Source: Eublepharis macularius (lineage: Eukaryota > Chordata > Lepidosauria > Squamata > Eublepharidae). From it: a stretch of 64,000 nt of DNA. Positions 12,084 to 24,109 of this stretch are shown piece after piece. The stretch is taken from positions 32,224,001 through 32,288,000 of the forward strand of contig NC_072806.1 of NCBI RefSeq assembly GCF_028583425.1. The letters run 5' to 3'. A program made the translations under genes and the position numbers. The notes under the pieces were generated by a model. The model was not told the DNA's origin, did not search any database, and saw nothing but the letters and a program-made list of their open reading frames with translations. Position 1 is the stretch's first letter; each line of letters opens with the position of its first letter.

Positions 12084-12096
12084 CCAATCCGCCAAT
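12084..12096 (+). promoter_or_regulatory. GDPD1: Tandem CCAAT boxes
   Basis: Two CCAAT pentamers lie 8 bases apart about 215 bases before the ATG. They are likely NF-Y sites. Confidence 0.6.
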
Positions 12097-12306
12097 CAGA
12101 GCGACGAGCGCGCTCGCGACCGACCTCTCCGCTCGCCCCCCTCCCACTCGTTCTGTTTTCGGCGCCTGCGCGGTCGGGGAGGGAGGCCGGGCCGGGTGTC
12201 CGGCGTTGGTTGTGTGGCTGCGCGGCGCTCCGGTTCCCTCAGTCCGGGGAAAAAGGCGAGCGCCGGTCGGACGCCCTCCGCCTCCCCCATCCTCTCAGGG
12301 AGGGCC

Positions 12307-12442
12307 ATGTCGACCGCTCTCTACCTGCTCTCCACGCTGGGCGGCTACCTGCTCACCTCGACGCTGCTGCTCAAGTACCCGGGCTTGCTCCACCGACCCA
12401 AACGCCACCGGTTCCGTTGCCGGCATATCTCCCACCGCGGCG
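12307..12442 (+). CDS. GDPD1: GDPD1 exon 1: glycerophosphodiester phosphodiesterase domain protein 1 (GDE4)
   Basis: GDPD1 is a membrane lysophospholipase D that hydrolyses lysophospholipids, including N-acyl and lyso-PC types, to lysophosphatidic acid. The ten exons give a 312-residue protein; human is 314. Exon 1 encodes residues 1-45 plus one base. A hydrophobic segment at about 5-22 (LYLLSTLGGYLLTSTLLL) is the N-terminal membrane anchor. The catalytic HRGG begins at His43. The ATG is chosen because it is in frame with that anchor and follows the CpG promoter. The donor is 'gtaaga' at 12443. Further family residues lie in later exons: E52-N-T, E70-L-D72, His85, and the D-I-K strand. A second membrane segment lies at about 203-220. 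No frameshift or missing catalytic residue is seen. Confidence 0.96.
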
Positions 12443-12934
12443 GTAAGAGCCTCGAGGAATCGTAGCCTTTAACCGGGGAGGGGGGGCAGACTGATAAAGG
12501 GGGGGCTTTTTCCTGCATAGGAGCAGGATTCAAAGGGGGGGCAGCAAATGGGGGTGGTGAAGACCCTCCTGGAGAGGGGGCTTCCAATGGGGAGGGATGG
12601 GGCGGGAGTCTAAGCAGGTGATAAAGGAGAATACCCCCCTCCCTCGGGGAAGGGAGTTATTCGATGTGAGAAATGGGGGGGGGATGCTTTCTCCTTGATC
12701 TTCTGGGGGGTGGATTCTGAAGCTTGGGCTGCACCGTTTAATGGGTGGGCTATTTGGGTGGGAGTTAATGGGGGAGGAGGAGGAATGGTGATGGCTGCTT
12801 CCCTCCCCATGACAAGGAGTGACCTTGAAAGCTGTGTCCCTTTCTCCACAAAGGAGGATAGGGATTGCCGCCTCCTGTGTGTCGCTTCGGTGAGGCTCTC
12901 ACTCCAGGCGTGAACAAGTTCTTGCTAGTAGGAC

Positions 12935-13120
12935 TGTGTCAGTGGAAGGCAGTAGGAAAAAAGGAAGACCTAAAATGAGATGGCTTGACTCAATAAAAGA
13001 AGTGGCGTCCTCCGGTTTGTAAGATCTCAGCAAGTCTGCTAACAATAGGGTGTCTTGGAGGTCTTTCGTTCATAGGGTGGCCATAGGTCGGAGGCGACTT
13101 GGCGGCACATGACACACGTA
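12935..13120 (+). mobile_element. RTE-BovB LINE 3' end
   Basis: One frame reads 'GRPKMRWLDSIKE'-like text, then 'LSKSANNRVSWRSFVHRVA' and 'RRRLGGT', the C-terminus of BovB-type RTE retrotransposons, followed by the typical 'ggcggcacatgacacac' tail. Only the last ~180 bp are present, so the copy is 5'-truncated. Confidence 0.75.
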
Positions 13121-13136
13121 ACTCTTCCTCCATCTG

Positions 13137-13277
13137 ACACCCCTATCTGAAGAAGTGAGCTGTGGCTCACGAAAGCTCATACCCTACCACAAATGTTGTT
13201 AGCCTTAGAGGTGCTACTGGACTCTTGCTCTTTTCTACTGCTACAGACAGGCTAACACGGCCACCCATCTTGATCTG
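13137..13277 (+). mobile_element. Single Penelope-type terminal repeat unit with hammerhead-like core
   Basis: A 141-bp insertion is flanked by a 14-bp duplication with one mismatch (tcttcctcca-t/c-ctg at 13123-13136 and 13278-13291). Its 5' part contains CTGAAGA (13147-13153), helix arms GTGAGC and GCTCAC, GAAA (13171-13174) and GCTC, in hammerhead order. Its 3' part, 'gctactggactcttgctc' to 'cccatcttgatc', matches the foldback at 8811-9028 and the end of the Penelope-like element at 25636. Confidence 0.75.
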
Positions 13278-14729
13278 TCTTCCTCCACCTGCCATCCTCC
13301 TTTGCTAGCATCTCATCATCTGAATGCTGTAGCTTTAAAACTGTCCAGCCTTGTTTTCTAAAACATTTTTGTCTCCCTCTGTTTTGTGTCTCTCTGGTGC
13401 CTTTTTTGCTTCACACAACCCATGTTAACCATTTGCTTCAGAAGGGCAATTTCAGAACTATCTTAGATGGTGCAAAGTCTTTCCAAGATACTGTTTCTGA
13501 AACTGACCTTTTGGAGCAGAGAGAGGGGGAGCAAATCTGGGCACAGAATGATGTGAAAAGGGGCGGATGAGGGGACTTTAGGAAAGGAGCCAACTGAGAG
13601 AGCTTTTGCTTTCTACAGCCTTCCCCCTTTCCTTTTGCATTGTTTCTTGTCCCTTTTGCTAGGCCCCTGTTTGGTTAGCCATCTAATCTGCTTTCAAAAA
13701 GTTTCAGAAGAATATCCTTGATTAATGAATGCAAAAGAAGTGTTTAGGCTGGCTATGTGGGGCATAGGGTCAGGGTTAAGCTAACAGTGGGTTTGGGGGG
13801 TATTAGTGTACTTGAATCTGAATTTTGTTTAAAGGACACAGTTTAACAGATTGAATCCTGCCCCCCAGGCTCTTGGTGAGGAGCAGATATTTATATGATG
13901 CCTGTTATCTCAAATGTCTCCCACTCTACCCCAGTCCCTGTGCCTGCCTTGCAAGGATGCACATTTATCTTAGTTGTGCTGTTCGTGTTTCTGGAGTCAC
14001 GCTCTATAAGTCATTATAAATGGGGGTAATACTTTCCTTCTCCTGCCCGTTTTTATAGCACAGCTGCTTGCTGGTTTTCTCTGTGCCCCATTCTGTTGCC
14101 TCTAGCCTCTGCTTTTAGAGGCCTTATGCTGGAAAGGGCTTTAGAACTGATATAAGGATGGAAGTGCCTGCGCCTAGATGCTTTTTGATACAGCTCCAAG
14201 GAGTATAAAATGTGGACACTTAAGTTCTCTACCTAGAGGGGTTATCTATTGTACCCATCCTTCGCAAGAGGTCATGTGGATTTTTTAGTGAGATATTTCT
14301 CATTATGGTTGTGTGTCTTATTAATTGTCCTCCTAGGTAATTGTATCAATTGATGGCATTTAAGACCATTCTTTCCCATGAGAATTCACTTGAGCTAATC
14401 TTCGAGTCCATTAGGCAGATAAACAAATGAGGTTTTTAAATAAATGGATGGCGGCCTATAAGAATCTGCAGTAGTCTTGAGTTTTTAAAGCCTGCTTTGA
14501 ACTCTGTATTTCTTCTGTAGTGGCGGCTTTTTGTTCCCAAAGAGTGGGTCTCTCTCTTTTTGTGTACAAGGGCAGTTGTGGCCTTGGTTGATGGGAAATA
14601 CCTATTTTAGTTGTCATTTTTGTATGAAGCTTACTGTGAGCCTTCCCAGAAGAGGAAGGGGGTGAGAAAGTTAGTCTTTCACAAGGAATCCTTTTGACTT
14701 CAGCAGGGCTGGGAGGAAATGCTTCATAT

Positions 14730-15190
14730 TTATTAAGAGAGTAAAGTAGGCACCTGGTGAGCCTCAAAGGGGTGTTCCATAAGCGGGGTGCCACTACTAA
14801 AAAAGCCCTGGCTATGGTTGCTAGCTGCTTCACCTTTGAAAGCAGTAGCACAAAGAGTAGCGCTTGTGAGACAGATCTTAACTGGTGGTCTGGACAATAT
14901 GGGAGAAGGTGGTGGTCCTTTGAGTACCCTAGCCCTAAGTCATTTAAAGGTAAACCAGCACTTTGAATTGGGCCTAGAAACAAATGGACGTCCAGTGCAG
15001 ATTTTTCAGCACTGGAGTGTTACAATTTCTGTATCGTGCCCTGATAGTAGCTTGGCTGTTGCGTTGTAGACCAGCTGATTGTTCAGACTGTTTTCAAAGA
15101 TAGGCCCAAATAGACTGCATTACAGTAATCTAACCTGAATGTAATCGGAATGTGGATCACTATGGCCAGATCATGTTGTTTCTAGAATGG
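14730..15190 (-). mobile_element. L2-type LINE fragment, antisense
   Basis: Minus-strand translation around 14760-14870 contains 'IARAFLVVAPRLWNTPL', the same C-terminal ORF motif seen in the LINE at 4945-5247. The downstream text 'cattacagtaatctaacctg' is also typical of this LINE. It is truncated and frameshifted. Confidence 0.6.
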
Positions 15191-16714
15191 GTGGAGCTGG
15201 CATATCAGCCAAAGTTGATAAGGTGGTACATTCCACAGAGGAGATCTAACTCATAGGCTAGGGTCCAGCAGCACCTTCAAGCCTACAAACCTGCTCCTTC
15301 AGAGGAGTGCAGTCTCCTTTGGGACAGGCTGAATCCTCACTCCTTGAGCAGCTTTGCTGTAGAATTTTGAGCATCGCTTTGCTTGCATGGGAAATTAACA
15401 CGATAGTTGCTGCATTCATTGGCATCCCCTTTTTTTGGAATTGGAATGTAGACTTAACGTTTCCAGTCTGTGGGCCATTGTTTTGTTTTCCATATTTGTT
15501 GACAGATTCTTGTTAAGATTTTAATGGACTATTACGTGGGATTATTTTTGCTCTGCTCCTAATCATCACTTTGTACTGCCTTCTGTGCTCTCTCTTCCTC
15601 ACCTGTAATATACCTGGAGCCCATCATTTTAATCCTCCCTTTCTTCCTTAAAAATCACTTGTTCTGTGTGGCATCTTGTGCATTTACTGTTTATAAACAC
15701 AGCAGAACCTGCGCGTCTTCATTTTCTCTACCCCCTTTGTCAAGTTGCATCTTCTCTGTTGTCTTCTGATATTTAGATTTTGAGCATTCTGAAGAAGGAC
15801 CTTGTTTCTTGGAAGTACAGAATTCTTTGCACTTAATAAATGCTCTCTTTTTCTGATGACTATAGAGATGTGCCTCTTTGGGTATTATTCTGACTTTTAG
15901 CCATATTGTTATCTGGGATATATAAACCCCTCCTTGTGTGCTGTTTCTGTCTAACACAGCAGCATCAAACTGCTGTTCATCTTGAGCATTAAACTTCTGC
16001 TCTCTGAGGAATTCTTAAAGCCCTGTCTCAATTTGCAAGGCTTGCATAAAAGATCCTCATCTATTATTTGTGACCAATACTGTATCAGATGGAGTTTGAA
16101 AACTGCTTGTTCTTGAAGATGTGTAACTGAGCCTTATGGACTGCTGTGCCAGAACCCTCAGTCTGAGGGTTCAGATGGGGCGGATGTGCAGATGGGGCTT
16201 CTCTGCTGCACAGGCTGCTGACTCCAGAGTAGATGGATTCAGAGTAGAACAAGAGAGGCTCTGTGGCCTACGGGGAGGATGAGGAGGGCAAAGCTGCCAA
16301 ACTTGAAGCTCTTAGATTACAGGATTTCAAATATTGAAAATCAAATTCTGTCTTTGGGGAGCAGTTATGCAGAGGCCATTCAGCATCCACATCTACTGAC
16401 TATTTATTTATTTATTCACTTACTTACATTATAGTCCTCCCTGCTGCTAAAGTACTGGCTCATGTTATCCCTTTGCCAAAAACAAATGGGTTGCCTCCAT
16501 AAAAATGTAAGGAGAGTCCATCCACGCCAGCATCCTGTTTCACACAGTGGACAACCAGGTGCCTTGGACAGACGACAAATAGGGCATAGAAGCATTGCCT
16601 AATAAGACTGCTGTTCAAAAGATTACTGCCTCCGGATAGTGGAGGTTCCTTTAGTCCTTGTGGCTGGTAGCCATGGATGGCTCCATTCTCCATATATCTG
16701 TCTGTTGCTCTTTT

Positions 16715-16925
16715 AAAGGCATCTGCTAGTGGCCATCAGTAAGTCAGCTGGGGCCATAATAGAGCATCTGCTTTATATACAGAGGGTCCCCGATTCAATC
16801 ACTGGCATCAACAGTGGAAAGGATCAGATGCTAAGTGATATAAAAGACTTTTGCCTGAGACCCTGCAGCCAGTTGGTATCGGCCTCAATGGACCAGTGGT
16901 CTCACCTGGTGTAAGGCAGCTTCAT
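16715..16925 (+). mobile_element. tRNA-headed SINE, older copy
   Basis: The segment includes 'agagcatctgctttatatac', a decayed box B near 'gattcaatcactggc', then 'ttttgcctgagaccctgcag' and 'aatggaccagtggtct'. It is the same family as the younger SINE at 58248-58440, but more diverged. Confidence 0.6.
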
Positions 16926-19900
16926 GCGCTCCTGTGTATTGGCAGTGAATTCTGAAACATAATTCTTCAGTAAAGAAGTACGTCTCTTGGTCCATCCCAG
17001 ATCTTTTTCCTATCAACTTCAGTGGTTGCCTCTCAAAATCTAATATTATGGCAGAGAAAAAGTTCTCTGTATCCACTTGCTCTGTCTTGCGCTTAATTTT
17101 ATAAACCTCTGTCATGTTCCTCCTCTTAATTGTCATTTCTGTACACAAAAAAGTCTAAGACTTTTTGATCTTTCCTCATAAGAAATGTGCTCCAGCTCCT
17201 TATTCATCTTGGTTGCTGCCTCTTTATGAAACAGTCTGTAATAACTTCTGAGATATGGCAAACCAGAAATGTACGCTGTACTGCAAATGAGGTCTTAGTA
17301 TAGACAAGCACATGACAATATTGGTCATTTTATTTTCAGTCTCTTTTCTTAGCCTGAAGTTTTTTTTTCAACACAGTCACTTGCTGAGTAAACATATCCA
17401 CCAGGCTCTCCACTACAACACCAAAATCTCCCCCCACCCCACTCTCCTTGACCAGGTCTTAACTGTAAGGCTCTTAAACTGTTGCATGCTGCCAATATCT
17501 TAGATGGCCAAAGAAGGCGTGGTACGAGGAGTTTCGTGGAGGGAACCTCTGGCATTTTTTCATTAAAAGTAGGCACATGGGTACCTGAGGGAAGAGTAGA
17601 TTTAACCCTCCCCTTTTTTCTGACCTGAAATAGCCCCATGGAATGACTGTTTTCCCCCACTGGCAAACACATAGTATTGATAAGTGTACAAGAAAGTTTG
17701 TCCAAGAATGGCAGGTAAAAGTTCTGTGCGACCGCCCTCATGCACTTACTTTTAAATGGCAACCTTGGTGAGGATGTCGAGGATCTCTTTTCACTGAGCT
17801 CCTAGCATTACCTTCGCCATGGTTTGCACAGAATAATTTGCCAGTTGAATTAAAATGAAATCTCAACCTTTAAGGTGCAGCATTTAAAAACAAAACAAAG
17901 AACCTTCTTGTATTAGACCAAACATCAATGCACTTGTGTTGTGTTGGACTCGTTCTTGGGCGTGAGTGAGGCTTGTGCCCACACAGCACTTCAGGAGCAT
18001 TTTCCTTTACTCTGTGACACCTTCCTGACTAACAAAATGAGGCTTGGAAGAAAAGAGAGAGGCAGAAACAGACTGCTAATTATCTGGGTCACATTTTCAG
18101 AGCTTGAATTACAGAGCTGAATTAAGATGATCAGCCTTTAGGGCCCTGGTACCTTCAGTTGACCGGTCTGGGGCTCTTCCTGTAAGCCCAATATAGAGAT
18201 AATTTATGTCAGGCTCCAAATCCCAAGGGATGGAATCCAGGGCTGCTGTGCTCTCCAGTGTTCTTCAGTGGCAGGCCTCAGACAAAGCCTGTTACTGGGG
18301 CAGGAGGAGGGTTCTGTTTCACACTAGCCCATCTCCCTTGCTCCTCTCATTTCCTCTGAGTGCAAGGTAGAGGCCTGGCCCGTCTTCCTTGGCTACCCTG
18401 CTTCCTTCCTTTTAAAGGGTTTCCTGTGGACTGGGCAGCCCTGTGCTCATTGAAAGCCCCATGTAAAGGAGCGTGGTCCTGCTGGGTGTGGGTAACAGAG
18501 GTGGGAATGCTGGGAATTGGGTTCCCGTCTCATACGTTACCTTCCTGCACCCTTCCTTCCCCTGCTATCTTATTTTTAACTGTTTATTTAGTTTTTTTTA
18601 AAAAACAATAAAAACAATAGAACATTCATTAATAAATATATACAAAGAGAATAATTGCAAACTGAATTTTAACAAACTAAGGAACTTGGTGTCTCTAAAC
18701 TTATATACAGTTGAATAACATTTATAATTGTCATGTCTATGCCCCATCCATGCTGCTACTTAATGCTGACCTGTTGTTTGCTGACCTGTTGTTTCTGAAC
18801 CAATGTTTCATACTATTAACTTGATGTCATATTGCCAATGCCATAACTGTCTCCTTTCACAGGCTTATTGAAGCTGCAGGTGCCTTATCTAACGGACTGT
18901 AGAAACTTTCAGTGCTTCTGACCTTGTATGTTGCTCACTCCTATGCATTACTATGCCTGAACTTTGATCTCTTGCTTTCTCAGTGTCTCGACTTGATAGT
19001 ACAAATATGTGAGACGCTCTCAGGATGAGTTCGCGCCAAAAGTTCTGTTTTACTGTTGGGAGGGGGAAGGAGCAAACGTGGGTGTTAAGAGGAAGGATTT
19101 TCCCACAGGTTACTATTCCTGTCAGCCTTTTCTTACTACTTAGATGCTTACCTTGCTTCTGAGTAATTCTATGGACATATCTGTGGAAATGATCTGATTT
19201 CTGAATAAAGCCATTTAACCAAGAGCTTGGATTTCTTGTTGCAATGGTACAGGGATCTATCTGCCATAGCCTGTCATCCATAGCCTGACATTTTGACAGG
19301 AATCCTTCTTTAATCCTTCTGTACCTGTAACCTTTGGAGAATGGCTACTGGCTTCATGTCATCAGAGCCAGACCCAGGGACTATGGAGCCAGAGGATTTA
19401 ATGAGCAAACCAGACCTGCAACTGGGACCAGGTGCAACTCCTGGTGGACATTCTAGGGAGCTGGTGCCTGTGACTCAATCGAGACCGGACTATCTAATAG
19501 ACTAATATATCTGAGATGAGGGGACTTGGAGCCTGTCGTGGGCTCTGAGTCCTCAGAGGATGAAGACCTCAGGGAGGATGACACGGGAGAGAGTATACAA
19601 AGCCCCTCCAGAGTCAGCCGCTTGGAAGACCAGCAGGGAGGGGAACAGCAGGAACCCTTGCCAGAGCAGGTTGAGGAATCCAGGGCAGACTCAGAGACAG
19701 AGGCTGTTCCCCTACTTGCCCCAGCAGTTGAGACCAGGGCAACATCCCCACCAAGCTCCCCTGAGCCTGAAAGGCAGCGTAGGGTGCGGCAGCGTCTTGC
19801 TGCACAGGAAAGGAGATGAAGTGCAAGGCTTCAGGCACTCAAACAGCGGCGTAGTGACCTTGAGGCTTAACAGGATGCAGCACTGCCCTGGAAGTGATTG

Positions 19901-20199
19901 CTCTTAAGCCGGGACGCCCTCCCCCTCATTGTAGACGCACCTGCGCACAGACCTGCCCGGTTCTACTGCGACCCAGCTCTGCTCTGACTGCTGTCTTGAC
20001 TCTGACCTTTGAATTCGGCTCCCTGGACTACGCTCTCTGCTTGCTCCCCGGTCGGCTTGGTTATGCTCCGGACTCTTAGAGAAGCTTGAGGCAGACTCCC
20101 CACCTGCATTCCAGCACAGAGCCACAGGAACCCACCAGATGTATCTTGAACTGGGAGCGATCCCCAAGGCTGGGTCTATCTACTATCAGTGGAGCTTAC

Positions 20200-21440
20200 C
20201 ACCCACCTGGGAGTGGGTCCCTTGCAGATTCAACATCGTGGAAGGACAACCTATTTTCGTCACTCCCTAGAGATGGAGGAGTACATCGCTGACCCGAGGG
20301 AGGTGAAAACATCCTGTGACCAATGGGTGCGGGGCCCCGGTGACACGAGGCAACTTATGATGTGGGCGATCGTACCTGCACCAAGGGAATATGGACGAGC
20401 TGAAACCCTCGAATGGAGGATGATGCAGAATATGGTGGAAGAACTACAAGGACTGGGGGACCCTGGATTACCCCCAGGCATATCGGATAATATCGGAGCT
20501 GTACAGTTGCAGCAGGGACAGATCCCTTGGACGCATGTGAACTGGGAGACGCAGCGGGGCTGAGTAACCAGGATTGGGGCCAGACGCTGCAGCTACCCGC
20601 ACCACACAAGCACAGGGGCATCGGTTGCCTCTGTAGGGATGAGGGTGCCCCGAACCAGCCGACCTATCATCGTTCCAATGGGGACAAGAGTACAAATGGG
20701 TCATCTGCAACCAGGAGGTCCCACAGTATACCCCCCTTGAAAAGTATTGGGGGTTCAAGCGCACCCTTTTCAACCACAGTACAGAGTGGTGCCTCAAGCC
20801 GCTCCTATGGTATATGGAGCAAGTGGAGCGTATCAAATACCCTTCATGGCACAGGGACACATTCAGCCACCCCCCACCCCAGAGCGGCCCCAATCCAGCA
20901 GCTGGCATGGCATTGGGAGTAGGAGCTCCCGGAGCGGGACTACCGCAAGGATGGTTCAAATTGGAAGCCAGGTTTGATGGAAAACCTGGAGACTTGGGAT
21001 TTTTTATAGTACAAGCCATGGAATTTTTCCAAGATTGGGGACATTTGTTTCCTACGGAGCACAGTCAAGTGAGCTATTTAGGATCTTGACTAGGGGGCCC
21101 AGCAGCCGAGTGGTATGCAACTTTGCATGACATGGGAGCACCTGAGCTGTATGATTTAAATGGTTTTGAGTATGCACTAAGAGCCCAATTTGAAGACCTG
21201 TTAGAAGGAGAAAGGGCTCAAACAAGACTCAGAACCATAAGACAAGGGTCCAGAACTGTAAGAGAATATGCTGCTGAATTCAGGCAATTAGCCACCAAAG
21301 TTCAGGCTTATCATGAAGGAGTTAAAATTGAACTTTAAATGCTGACCTGCTAGATAGAGCATTAATGCAGGATGACCCCACAGACTTTGTTAGGGTGGAT
21401 CCAATTAGCATGTGAGGTTGAAAACAGAAGCCAAGTGGTG
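20200..21440 (+). pseudogene. Gypsy gag-like remnant
   Basis: Several frames together resemble a Gypsy capsid. The clearest is near 20970-21100 ('FDGKPGDLGFFIVQAMEFF'), followed at 21123-21338 by a segment with 'RAQFEDLLEGERAQTRLRTI' and 'TVREYAAEFRQLATKV'. Stop codons and frameshifts separate the pieces. No zinc knuckle is evident. Confidence 0.65.
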
Positions 21441-21769
21441 AAACTCGTATGAATGCAACAACATGCGGGGGCAAGGAGGCCCCCTACCACAGAGAGGGGA
21501 CGTACCTCACTAGGGCCAAGGCCCCCCATCCCAGGAACTGGGAGAGAATTGAGATGGAGACAAGGACTATGTTAAACCGCCAGATCGGAGATTGTCTCCG
21601 AAGCGTGGGAGGCCAGAGACCGGCTTGGATGCCGAGGAAAGTCCCGAAAACACTGAGGAACCCATACAAAAAGAAGCAGAGGAGGGTTTTACCCCACCGT
21701 TGGGAAACGAGACAGACCTGCCGTGAAAAGGTCCCGCCGGCAGGTCCCTAAAGAGCCCACACCACCAGA

Positions 21770-22145
21770 GGTGAGAGAAAGAGGGGCTATACTGTTTATA
21801 CCCATGATGTTACTGAATCTAAAAAAGGGAACTCATGTGCAGGTGCAAGCATTAATAGATTCTGGACGTTCTTGGGACTTAATATCACCAGCCCTGGTCA
21901 CAGGACTAGGACTAGAAGTAATAAAACTCAAAGACCCTATAGTATTTGAGCAAATGGATGGGTCTAGTATGACTCCTGCACCCTATAGAACTGAGCCTAC
22001 CCCAACGGGCATGGGGAATCATTGGGAGAATAGAACGTATGTAGTCAGTGATGTAGCCAAATACCGCTTGGTATTGGGAAGTCGGTGGCTGTGGGACCAT
22101 GACCCGTACATCAAATGGTCCGCTGGAATGGGATCATTGTGCAAA
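21770..22145 (+). pseudogene. Gypsy aspartic protease remnant
   Basis: The open frame at 21723-22160 includes 'VQALIDSGRSWDLISPALV', with the D-S-G triad of retropepsin-like proteases, and later 'YRLVLGSRWLWDHDP', typical of the protease to RT linker in Gypsy Pol. It ends in a stop before the RT region. Confidence 0.75.
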
Positions 22146-22507
22146 ACATGCATGGACTAAAGTGTGGGGCCAGGAGGCACCCTCCCCATTAGAAACTGTG
22201 TGATGGACCACAGAGGAGGAAAAAGCCATTCCCCCCGAATATTATGATTTAAAACAAGTGTTCGATGAAAAAGAAGCTGGTGAGCTTCCCCTCCCATAGA
22301 AGCACAGACTGCACTATTGAATTAATTCCAGGGGGAAAGCTGCCTAAAGGAAAATTGTACTCTATGAACCCAGCAGAGAGAAAAGAACTCAGAGAGTTAA
22401 TTGATCAAAACCTGGAGCAGGGATTCATCCACCCTGCCAGCTCCGCCCATGCCACGCCTGTATTATTCCGCAAAAAGAAAGATGGGGGAATGAAACTGTG
22501 TACTGAT

Positions 22508-23401
22508 TGTTATATCATGGCAAGTTGTGAATTTGATGATGTTCCCTTATTGAACTGTTTTCCCGTATTGAACTGTTTCGTATTTCCCCCCTGTTACCTT
22601 TAGGCCGAAAAGCCTGTGTAGTAGTTTTAGTTTCATTTTCCCTTCATGTTGTGGGCTTGTTCCTCTAGCAAGCAGAGGCCAGGGAAGGCTCTGCTTTTGT
22701 TAAATAAAACTTTCAAACCTTTAGACAAGGTGTGCTGATGGAATTATTACACTGGCGATGTGGATAAAGCTACAGTGACCATGGCAATGTATGGTGTGAT
22801 GCTGGAGTTTGATGGAGTCAGTGACTGGTCTGAGTATGTGGAGAGGCTAGAACACTATTTTCTGGCAAACAAGATTGAAGATGCAGTCCAGCAGCGATCT
22901 ATCTTTTTGACTGTTTGTGGGCAAAAGTCCTATTCCCTGCTGAGGAAGTTGCTGGCCCCTCAAAAGCCAGGTGACACAGGGGCTTATCAACAATCACCAG
23001 CAGTTGCAGAAGAGCCTCAAACATCAGGAGTGACTGAGGCTCAGCCCCTCCAAGGTGATAGAGGTCAAGAACTGCCACAGACGAACTCTGAGATGACTGG
23101 CCCCAGGAGGTCCAGGAGATTACGGAGAAAACCAGATGGATTAACATTCTAGATCGAGTCTTAAAGGAAGAGGGGTGTTATATCGTGGCAAGTTGTGGAT
23201 TTGGTGATGTTCCCTTATTGAACTGTTTAGTATTTTTCCCGTTACCTTTAGGCCAAAAAGCCTGTGTAGTAGTTTTAGTTTCATTTCCCCTCCATGTTGT
23301 GGTCTGTTTGTTCTCTCCCAAGCAGAGGCCAAGGAAGGCCCTGCTTTTGTTAAATAAAACTTTCCAACCTTTAGACATGGTGTACTGATGGAATTATTAC
23401 A
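22508..23401 (+). mobile_element. Miniature LTR retrotransposon inserted in Gypsy RT
   Basis: Two direct LTRs (22508-22751 and 23176-23401) both start TGTTATATC and end ATTATTACA. A 5-bp target duplication, ctgat, lies at 22503-22507 and 23402-23406. A purine-rich tract (aaaggaagagggg) precedes the second LTR, and a primer-site-like 'tggcgatgtgg' follows the first. The LTRs differ at about 20 positions by eye plus a ~19-bp insertion in the first, so the insertion is not recent. The internal part is only 424 bp, so it must have moved in trans. Confidence 0.92.
22760..23152 (+). CDS. Short Gag-start/Pol-tail ORF in the miniature LTR element
   Basis: This 130-codon frame is intact. The first ~75 residues resemble the N-terminus of a Ty3/Gypsy Gag ('VSDWSEYVERLEHYFLANKI', 'RSIFLTVCGQKSYSLLRKLL'). 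The last ~25 are a basic stretch ('RRSRRLRRKPDGL') like the end of a Gypsy Pol. The natural explanation is a large internal deletion of a full-length element that left both ends of the coding region in one frame. No enzyme domain is present. Whether it makes protein is unknown. Confidence 0.6.
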   Translation: MDKATVTMAMYGVMLEFDGVSDWSEYVERLEHYFLANKIEDAVQQRSIFLTVCGQKSYSLLRKLLAPQKPGDTGAYQQSPAVAEEPQTSGVTEAQPLQGDRGQELPQTNSEMTGPRRSRRLRRKPDGLTF

Positions 23402-23592
23402 CTGATTATCGTGGAATAAATGCTGTGTCCATGTCAAATGCTTACTCCCTCCCCTTGATCAGAAACTTGCTCAGTGTGGTGGCACAAGGGGAAGTTTTTT
23501 CAAAGCTAGATTTAAAAGATGCTTGCTTCCGGATCAGAATATGGGAGGGGGATGAATGGAAAACTGCCTTCAATACCCCCCTGGGGCAATTT

Positions 23593-23792
23593 AATTTAAT
23601 TTATTATATTTATATTCCGCCCTCCCCGCTTTTGCAGGCTGAGGGCGGATAACAAATACAAACATCATTAAAAACATTAAATAATACATTTAAAAACATT
23701 TTAAAAACATTAAATATTACAATTCATGCTGCACAGTGGTTCATACATGCCTCTGTGTTTGCATAGAGGCGATGGTTTAACACCCCCCCCCC
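23593..23792 (-). mobile_element. L2-type LINE tail inserted in Gypsy RT
   Basis: The insert contains 'tatattccgccctccccgc' and 'gagggcggataaca', matching the 3' end of the antisense LINE at 4640-4740. It is flanked by a 6-bp duplication, caattt, at 23587-23592 and 23793-23798. The RT coding text is continuous when it is set aside. It ends in a C-run. Confidence 0.8.
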
Positions 23793-24109
23793 CAATTTGA
23801 ATATCTTGTGATGCCTTTCAGCCTGCAGGGGGCGCCAGGTGTGTTTATGAATTTAATCAATGAAGTGCTGCATGAGTACTTGTACAAAGGTGTAGTTGTT
23901 TACCTAGATGACATGTTGATTTATTCTCCTGATAAAGAATCCCATGTGGAATTGGTGAGAAAAGTGCTGACCGCTTTGAAAAAGCACAAACTACCAGTGA
24001 AACTGTCTAAATGCGAGTTCCACAAGGAGGAACTAGATTTTTGGGGGTACCAGGTCTCACATCAAGGACTTAAAATGGACCTGGCAAAAGTCCAAGCTGT
24101 AGTGGGGTA

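Larger units (their letters stand above)
11970..12306 (+). promoter_or_regulatory. GDPD1: GDPD1 CpG-rich promoter
   Basis: The region just upstream of the GDPD1 ATG is strongly enriched in CpG. It contains a GC box ('ggggcggggcgg') near 11974, a palindromic CRE (TGACGTCA) at 12005-12012, two CCAAT boxes at 12084-12088 and 12092-12096, and an NRF1-like 'gcgcctgcgc' near 12162. No TATA box is seen. This is the architecture of a broadly expressed CpG-island promoter. The transcription start is not determined by the sequence. Confidence 0.8.

Noticed and set aside
12036-12446. 136-residue ORF across the GDPD1 promoter and exon 1
   Set aside because: It is out of frame with GDPD1 and reflects GC-rich sequence lacking stops.
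19526-19819. 97-residue acidic/basic ORF as a host gene
   Set aside because: It lies in the 5' part of the Gypsy element, has no domain I know, and is best seen as LTR/leader or Gag remnant.
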